64,000 nt of DNA from Geomonas anaerohicana (lineage in GTDB: Bacteria; Desulfobacterota; Desulfuromonadia; Geobacterales; Geobacteraceae), in NCBI RefSeq assembly GCF_016458305.1, contig NZ_JAEMHL010000002.1:62001-126000 (forward strand). The letters are read 5' to 3'. Of the stretch, positions 57,142-64,000 are shown one piece after another. A model generated the notes under the pieces. It was not told the DNA's origin and searched no databases. It worked only from the letters and a program-made list of their open reading frames with translations. Numbering within the stretch: the stretch's first letter is position 1; each line of letters starts with the position of its first letter. Both the position numbers and the translations under genes were made by a program.

Positions 57142-58023
57142 ATGTCCATCTCCCAATACCCCGCCAAGGTCACCATGCCCCGGCTCGAGCACCCTTACCC
57201 GACGGTGTTCGCCTTCCTGGTTGAGCGTTTCCCCAGGATCCCGCGGGAGGTGTGGGAGAGCCGCATCGCCCAGGGCAAGGTCCTCGGCGAAGACGGCGCG
57301 CCAATCGGCATCGCCACCCCGTACGCGCCGCAGCAGCGGGTTTTCTATTTCCGGGAAATGGAGGCGGAGCGTGAGATCCCCTTCCCGGAGGAGGTCCTGT
57401 TTCAAAACGACGAGCTGCTGGTGGCGTGCAAGCCGCATTTCCTGCCGGTGACCCCCGGCGGCGCCTACTTGAACCAAAGCCTTTTGCACCGGCTCCGGTT
57501 GCGGACCGGGATCCACCACCTGGTGCCGCTGCACCGGATCGACCGGGAAACCGCCGGACTGGTGCTCTTCTCGGTGAACCCGAAGACGCGCGGCCGTTAC
57601 GGCGGGCTGTTCAGAGAGGGCCTGATCGAGAAGGAGTACCGGGCAATCGGCGTGGGGCGGGTCCCCGACGGGAAGAAAGAGTGGCTGGTGGAGAGCCGGC
57701 TGGTGCAGGGGGAGCCGTGGTTCGTGATGGCAACCGAACCCGGGATACCCAACACACGCTCCGAGATCCGCCTGCTCGAGGAGCGGGAGGGGGCCTCGCT
57801 GTTCGCACTCAGCCCGCGCACGGGCAAGACGCACCAGTTGCGGGTGCACCTGAGCTCGCTGGGAGTGCCGATCCTCAACGACAGGCTGTACCCTCAGCTG
57901 CAGCCCCGGCAGCCCGACGACTTCGAAAAGCCTCTGCAGCTTCTGGCGCAACGGTTGCGTTTCAAGGACCCCATCAGCGGCAAATGGTTTGAGTTCCAGT
58001 CTGATAGGGGACTTTTGTGGTAA
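57142..58023 (+). CDS. RluA-family pseudouridine synthase
   Basis: A 293-residue enzyme. The RluA signature HRIDRETAGLVLF supplies the catalytic Asp, followed by GRYGGLFREGLIEKEYRA and RTGKTHQLRVHL. It isomerises uridine in rRNA or tRNA; the exact target is unknown. The N-terminal region is not a clear S4 domain. ATG at 57142 has AAAGG upstream; GTG at 57139 is an alternative. Confidence 0.88.
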   Translation: MSISQYPAKVTMPRLEHPYPTVFAFLVERFPRIPREVWESRIAQGKVLGEDGAPIGIATPYAPQQRVFYFREMEAEREIPFPEEVLFQNDELLVACKPHFLPVTPGGAYLNQSLLHRLRLRTGIHHLVPLHRIDRETAGLVLFSVNPKTRGRYGGLFREGLIEKEYRAIGVGRVPDGKKEWLVESRLVQGEPWFVMATEPGIPNTRSEIRLLEEREGASLFALSPRTGKTHQLRVHLSSLGVPILNDRLYPQLQPRQPDDFEKPLQLLAQRLRFKDPISGKWFEFQSDRGLLW

Positions 58024-58079
58024 TCTAGAACGGTTCGCGCAGGCTGCGGCACGGCAGTTGGTTTGCAGGGAGGTGTGAG

Positions 58080-58355
58080 ATGGCGAAGAATGTGCTCCTG
58101 CTGGTCGATTACGGCGTCAACAACAGCATCCACATCGGGCTGTTCAAGATCCAGCTCAAGGAGGCGGGATGGCGCGAGGGGCTCGTGGAAGGCTCTTTCG
58201 AGAAGAACCTCGACCTTCCCGACTCCGTCATCGAGAAAGCGGTGCAGGAGGAGGTCGACAGCGCCGCCAACCAGGCCGCCTTCAAGAAGACCTGTTGTGA
58301 ACTCTTCATTACCGAGGACGAATTGAAATTCTCCTGGGACTGGAATACCCCCTGA
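58080..58355 (+). CDS. Small conserved-looking protein of unknown function
   Basis: A 91-residue soluble protein with a good GGGAGG site and ATG. No family recognised. It is mixed alpha/beta in character (NVLLLVDYGV start, a central helix DSVIEKAVQEEVD) with a Cys-Cys pair (TCCELF) and an acidic end. It follows the pseudouridine synthase by 56 bases. Confidence 0.6.
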   Translation: MAKNVLLLVDYGVNNSIHIGLFKIQLKEAGWREGLVEGSFEKNLDLPDSVIEKAVQEEVDSAANQAAFKKTCCELFITEDELKFSWDWNTP

Positions 58356-58437
58356 CCGGCAGCCATTCCCACCCCCGCCACTGTCACTGTCTGAAATCAC
58401 TGGACAATTTCATGGAAGTTTAGTTACTATCCCCGCT

Positions 58438-58596
58438 ATGAACAAACTTGCAGCCGTTTTTATTATCCTGTTTACCGTTGCAGTCATAAGCTTTGGTACG
58501 TGGCAACTCTTTAAAGGGAACTTCGAGGCGGCTTTTTCTTCCTTCCCGTTCCTTCTGATTATCTACTTTTTCATCAAGCCATACCGTAACTCATAA
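58438..58596 (+). CDS. Small two-helix membrane protein (52 residues)
   Basis: ATG at 58438, stop TAA at 58594-58596. The product is two hydrophobic segments (about 4-24 and 34-46) around a short polar loop (QLFKGNFEAA), with a basic end. Base and codon use fit the genome. No Shine-Dalgarno is clear before the ATG, which lowers confidence. No family recognised. Confidence 0.45.
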   Translation: MNKLAAVFIILFTVAVISFGTWQLFKGNFEAAFSSFPFLLIIYFFIKPYRNS

Positions 58597-58719
58597 TGAG
58601 CAGTGCTGCGCAGCTTTCGGCACCCCGTGACGCTTTTTAGACCTCATTATGTCGAAGACGCCGGAGGAGACGACGGGGGCTGTTGCTTGCTGTTTTGAGC
58701 CTTGCCGATGGGAGACATC

Positions 58720-59640
58720 ATGTCCACATGTGCACTCGTAATCGATGATTCGGCTGCTATTCGGGAGCAGGTAATACGGACTCTGCAGGATGTGGGGGTG
58801 TTCGCGGAGTACCGGGAAGCCAAGGACGGCATGGAGGGGTTCAAGACCCTGATCGAGTGCAAGGCCGACCTGGTCATCTGTGACGTCGAGATGCCGCGCA
58901 TGGACGGCTACAAGTTCCTGCAGCTGGTCGCTTCGCGCCCGGACCTGCAGGGACTGCCCATCATCATGCTGACCGGCAAGATGGACTTCAACTCCAAGAT
59001 CAGGGGGTTGGAACAGGGCGCCAGCGACTACCTCACCAAGCCCTTCGACTCCGGCGAACTCGTGGCGCGCGTCAAGGTCCAGCTCAAGATCAAATCCCTG
59101 CAGGACGAGCTGAGGCAGGCCAACGAGCAGCTCAAACGCCTCACCAACATCGACCATCTCACCGGACTCTTCAACCGGCGCCACCTGGCCGAGGTTCTGG
59201 AAGCCGAGTTCTTCAGGGCCAAACGGAACCGCGAGAGCCTTTCCCTGGTCATGGTCGACATCGATTTCTTCAAGCAGGTCAACGACACCTACGGCCATCA
59301 AAACGGCGACATCGTGCTTTCCTCCGTAGCCGAGGTGGTGCAGCAGCAGATGCGTGCCTACGACAGCGCCGCGCGCTACGGAGGCGAGGAGTTCGTCCTG
59401 GTCTTCCCCGGCACCGCGCTGGAGGGTGGGGTAACCGCCGCCGAACGCCTGAGGCAGGCCGTCATCGATCATACCTTTCCACCCCCCCTGGAGGACCTCA
59501 CCGTGACGGTCAGCGCGGGGGTCGCCACCTATCCCTCACCGCAGGTCGACAACATCGACGCGTTGTTCCGCCGGGCCGACGAGGCGCTCTACCGCGCCAA
59601 GCAGAACGGCCGCAACAGGGTCGAAACCATGTCTGTCTGA
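58720..59640 (+). CDS. Response regulator with GGDEF domain (diguanylate cyclase, PleD-like)
   Basis: A 306-residue protein. Receiver domain 1-120 has the acidic pair near D9-D10, phospho-acceptor D55 in ICDVEMPRMDG and a Lys in YLTKPF. A short coiled coil follows, then a GGDEF domain with GGEEF (221-225), an active-site variant that is normally functional. The inhibitory I-site RxxD is RAYD (212-215), exactly five residues before GGEEF. It should make cyclic di-GMP when phosphorylated and be inhibited by product. ATG at 58720 follows GGGAG by five bases. Confidence 0.93.
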   Translation: MSTCALVIDDSAAIREQVIRTLQDVGVFAEYREAKDGMEGFKTLIECKADLVICDVEMPRMDGYKFLQLVASRPDLQGLPIIMLTGKMDFNSKIRGLEQGASDYLTKPFDSGELVARVKVQLKIKSLQDELRQANEQLKRLTNIDHLTGLFNRRHLAEVLEAEFFRAKRNRESLSLVMVDIDFFKQVNDTYGHQNGDIVLSSVAEVVQQQMRAYDSAARYGGEEFVLVFPGTALEGGVTAAERLRQAVIDHTFPPPLEDLTVTVSAGVATYPSPQVDNIDALFRRADEALYRAKQNGRNRVETMSV

Positions 59641-59753
59641 TTCGTTTGCTTAGTTAATTAAATTTAAGAAAAATATCTTGAAAATTTTTTAATTTAAAGG
59701 TAAAGGTATCCTCCTGCTTACGCCCCTTGGCGCCAATACGGGAGGAACCTGGT

Positions 59754-59939
59754 ATGGACACCTTTGACACCGCCTACGCCAACTACTTGAAGCTGCTGGC
59801 AAAGCTCGACAAGACCGACGACATCGCCGAGAAGAACCAGATCTTTCGCCAACTCACCCAGTTGCTGTGCGAGTTGGAGCAGGGTCTCAAGAACAAGGCG
59901 CTCCCCGGCTGCCGCGAGGAACTGGCCTACTGGCTCTAG
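59754..59939 (+). CDS. Small acidic helical protein, unknown
   Basis: A 61-residue protein with GGGAGG eight bases before the ATG. It is almost all helix-forming, Leu- and Lys-rich (YLKLLAKLDKTDDIAEKN), with two Cys. No family recognised. It lies alone after an AT-rich stretch (59650-59705) unlike the GC-rich surroundings. Confidence 0.6.
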   Translation: MDTFDTAYANYLKLLAKLDKTDDIAEKNQIFRQLTQLLCELEQGLKNKALPGCREELAYWL

Positions 59940-59980
59940 TTCCCCTGCACCACACCTGCAATCTCCCCGCTAGTTCCGGC

Positions 59981-60010
59981 AGGCCGCCCACTTACCTGCC
60001 ATGGCGGCCT
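59981..60010 (+). other. Hairpin after the 61-residue gene
   Basis: AGGCCGCC (59981-59988) and GGCGGCCT (60003-60010) pair with no T-run. It could stabilise the mRNA end. Confidence 0.4.
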
Positions 60011-60029
60011 CACCACCTCATGAAAAAGT

Positions 60030-60057
60030 TTGACACTTCTGCTTCCTCCTTTATTCT
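60030..60057 (+). promoter_or_regulatory. Promoter of etfBA
   Basis: TTGACA (60030-60035), a 16-base spacer and TATTCT (60052-60057). A GGAGGAGG ribosome-binding site precedes the etfB ATG. Confidence 0.65.
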
Positions 60058-60140
60058 CTAAGTAAGCGATATCATTCCCCGCAGGAAGGGGCTGCGGCGC
60101 AGATAGGTGCTGCCGCCCGTAACGCCGGAGGAGGTTCATT

Positions 60141-60917
60141 ATGAAAATACTGGTATGCGTCAAGCAGGTGCCTGACATGGAATCGCGCTTTCGCCCCGAC
60201 GCCGCGGGTGTCTGGTATGCGGAGACCGATCTCGCCTTCCGCGTCAACGAATACGACGAGTACGCCATCGAGCAGGCGGTACTGCTCAAGGAGCAGTTGG
60301 GGGGCGAACCCGAGATAACGCTGCTCTCCGTGGGGCCGGACCGCGTGGTGGAGGCGATCAAGAAGGGGCTCGCCATGGGGGCGGACCGCGCCGTGCACGT
60401 GCGGGACCCGGAAGCCCATCTGAAGGACCCGTTCCAGATCGCTTCGATCATCGCGGCCTATGCCAAGGGTGAGGCATTCGACCTCATCTTCACCGGCATG
60501 CAGTCGCTCGATCGCGGCTCGACCCAGGTGGGCGTGGCTGTAGCCGAGGCGCTCGGCTACCCCTGCGCCACGACCGTGGTCGCTTTCGAGTACGCGGACG
60601 GCACCGTGACCGTGAAGCGGGAGTTGGAGGGCGGGGTGAAAGGGGTGGTCAGGCTGAAAACCCCGGCCCTGGTCACCTGCCAGTTGGGGCTGAACCAGCC
60701 GCGTTACCCGACACTTCCCAACATCATGAAGGCCAAGAAGAAAGAGGTGAGTGTGATCCCGGTGGAGCAGTTGCTGCAGCAGGAGGCCAGGTTGGTGCTG
60801 GCGCAGTTCAGCGCTCCCGCTAAAAAGGGAGGCGGTGTGGTCCTGGAAGGAGACGTTGCCGACCAGGTCGACCGGCTCATCGGGATTCTCAAGGACAAGA
60901 CGGCGGTTTTGCGTTAA
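60141..60917 (+). CDS. etfB: Electron transfer flavoprotein, beta subunit
   Basis: A 258-residue EtfB: MKILVCVKQVPD start, FRVNEYDEYAIEQAV, and the family pattern LGLNQPRYPTLPNIMKAKKK near the end, which binds AMP or FAD. It forms a heterodimer with EtfA that carries electrons from acyl-CoA or other flavin dehydrogenases. A GGAGGAGG site is seven bases before the ATG. EtfA follows after a ten-base gap. Confidence 0.95.
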   Translation: MKILVCVKQVPDMESRFRPDAAGVWYAETDLAFRVNEYDEYAIEQAVLLKEQLGGEPEITLLSVGPDRVVEAIKKGLAMGADRAVHVRDPEAHLKDPFQIASIIAAYAKGEAFDLIFTGMQSLDRGSTQVGVAVAEALGYPCATTVVAFEYADGTVTVKRELEGGVKGVVRLKTPALVTCQLGLNQPRYPTLPNIMKAKKKEVSVIPVEQLLQQEARLVLAQFSAPAKKGGGVVLEGDVADQVDRLIGILKDKTAVLR

Positions 60918-60927
60918 GGGGGCGACC

Positions 60928-61839
60928 ATGAAAGCTTTACTCGTAGGCGAATGCCGGGATGGAAAACTCTTGGAATACAGCTACGAACTGTTCGGCTTCG
61001 CATCCCAACTGGGAGCCGAGACGGCCATGGTCCTGGTCGGCAACGAAACCGCTCTGCCGAGCTACGGGGGAACGGTCTACCTGGCCGATGCCGGTAAATA
61101 TGGGGAGTACAACCCCGATCTGCACAAGCGGCTGGTGCAGGCGGCGGTGGAGCGGGAGAAGCCGGACTACGTGGTGTTCCTGCACACCTCCTACGGGTGG
61201 GACCTGGCGCCGCGGGTGGCGGCCCTGCTCAAGGCGCCGCAGGTCTCCGAGGTGGTTGCCCTGGCGGAGGGAGGTTTCGAGCGGCCCTGCTGCAGCCAGA
61301 AGATGAGGCAGGTAGTCAAACCGGTGGGCGCGCCCGTCGTGCTCACCCTGCAGGGCGGCGCCTTCCCGGCGCTGGTGCCGGGGGGGACGCCGCAGCAACA
61401 GGCGTTGGACGTTGACGGAGAAGGAAGGACCGAGTTTTTAGGTTACGAGGCTGCGGTGCGCAAGGGGGTCGACCTGACCAGGGCTGAGATCATCGTCAGT
61501 GCCGGGCGTGGTGTCGGAAAGAAGGAAAACCTGCCGGTCATTGCCGAACTCGCCAAGGTGTTGGGGGGTGAGGTCGGGGCGAGCCGCCCCATAGTGGACA
61601 GCGGCTGGATGGAGGCCGGGGCGCAGGTAGGGGTAACCGGGCAGACCGTCAGTCCGAAGCTCTACGTTGCCTGCGGTATCAGCGGCGCCATTCAGCATTT
61701 GGCGGGGATGAAGAAGTCCGGGTTCATAGTGGCCATCAACAAGGACAAAGACGCCCCCATCGGCGAGGTAGCCGACGTGCTGGTGGTGGCCGACGTGATG
61801 CAGTTCGTCCCGGCGCTGACGGCCAAGCTGGCGAAGTAG
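60928..61839 (+). CDS. etfA: Electron transfer flavoprotein, alpha subunit
   Basis: A 303-residue EtfA. The N-terminal Rossmann-like domain is followed by the FAD-binding C-terminal domain with SAGRGVGKKEN, ASRPIVDSGWM, QVGVTGQTVSPKLYVACGIS and AINKDKDAPI. There is no N-terminal ferredoxin, so it is the simple type. No dehydrogenase or ETF-quinone reductase is next to it, so the redox partner is unknown. ATG at 60928 is preceded by AAGGGGG. Confidence 0.95.
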   Translation: MKALLVGECRDGKLLEYSYELFGFASQLGAETAMVLVGNETALPSYGGTVYLADAGKYGEYNPDLHKRLVQAAVEREKPDYVVFLHTSYGWDLAPRVAALLKAPQVSEVVALAEGGFERPCCSQKMRQVVKPVGAPVVLTLQGGAFPALVPGGTPQQQALDVDGEGRTEFLGYEAAVRKGVDLTRAEIIVSAGRGVGKKENLPVIAELAKVLGGEVGASRPIVDSGWMEAGAQVGVTGQTVSPKLYVACGISGAIQHLAGMKKSGFIVAINKDKDAPIGEVADVLVVADVMQFVPALTAKLAK

Positions 61840-61865
61840 GAACCGTAAGAACAGCGCTGAACCAA

Positions 61866-61901
61866 AAAGGGCGCGGCAACCGTCAGGTTGCCGCGCCCTT
61901 T
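61866..61901. terminator. Bidirectional terminator between etfA and ligA
   Basis: AAAGGGCGCGGCAAC and GTTGCCGCGCCCTTT form a 15-bp perfect stem with a six-base loop. It serves both convergent genes. Confidence 0.88.
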
Positions 61902-61922
61902 GCCTGCTCTTTCCTGCAACTC

Positions 61923-64000
<2,078 letters not shown>

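Overview
The window is about 64 kb of GC-rich, gene-dense chromosome from a member of the Geobacterales (Desulfuromonadota), most like Geobacter, Geomonas or Citrifermentans. The evidence is the gene content: an atypical type II secretion operon with PilM/N/O-type platform genes, AcnB, a hybrid MaeB, an ETF pair and many GC-rich intergenic inverted repeats. No phage, transposase, CRISPR array or antibiotic-resistance gene was seen. The window is core chromosome with a few unusual loci.

Layout. 1-0.9 kb: lon 3' end, hup, tRNA-Asp/Val/Asp. 1.1-2.0 kb: dolichol-phosphate-mannose-synthase-like glycosyltransferase and a small membrane protein. 2.1-11.3 kb: one operon for a hybrid type II secretion/type IV pilus machine (GspF, GspE, PilM, PilN, PilO, PilP-like, a secretin with TPR and cohesin-like ends, two GspG-like pseudopilins). 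11.3-17.2 kb: ftsE, ftsX, an EnvC-like activator, a CtpA protease and a secreted protein with a cohesin-like start and a dockerin-like end. 17.4-27.2 kb: succinate-semialdehyde dehydrogenase, fdhD, acnB, pepF, a Fis-type orphan, a HAD nucleotidase and thrC. 27.5-39.6 kb: the translation/RNA operon rimP-nusA-ylxR/L7Ae-infB-rbfA-nrnA-truB, then rpsO, pnp, an M16 protease and dut. 39.8-47.0 kb: M29 aminopeptidase, YciO/Sua5, queD, queE, and a MoxR-DUF58-transglutaminase trio. 47.0-56.5 kb: TPR protein, TonB-like protein, maeB, HIT protein, ROK kinase, DsbC-like protein, EndoQ-like nuclease, MerR regulator. 56.5-64 kb: a structured gap likely to encode small RNAs, an RluA-type pseudouridine synthase, small unknown proteins, a GGDEF response regulator, etfBA and ligA.

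How the parts relate. The secretion operon should build an envelope machine that exports folded proteins. The cohesin-like domain on its secretin and the dockerin-like motif on the secreted protein 5 kb downstream suggest, by inference, a docking pair. FtsEX and the EnvC-like protein form the usual switch for septal peptidoglycan hydrolysis. The rimP-to-pnp block couples transcription antitermination, ribosome maturation and RNA decay, and has a terminator hairpin in its leader.

The points I rate highest are the cohesin/dockerin-decorated secretion locus, the 56.6-56.85 kb gap with two rightward intrinsic terminators and no gene to terminate, an EndoQ-like repair nuclease, and the dispersed hairpin repeats, one of which has become the coding tail of ftsE and another of which carries the ribosome-binding site of fdhD. 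All family assignments come from reading motifs by eye; no database search was run.
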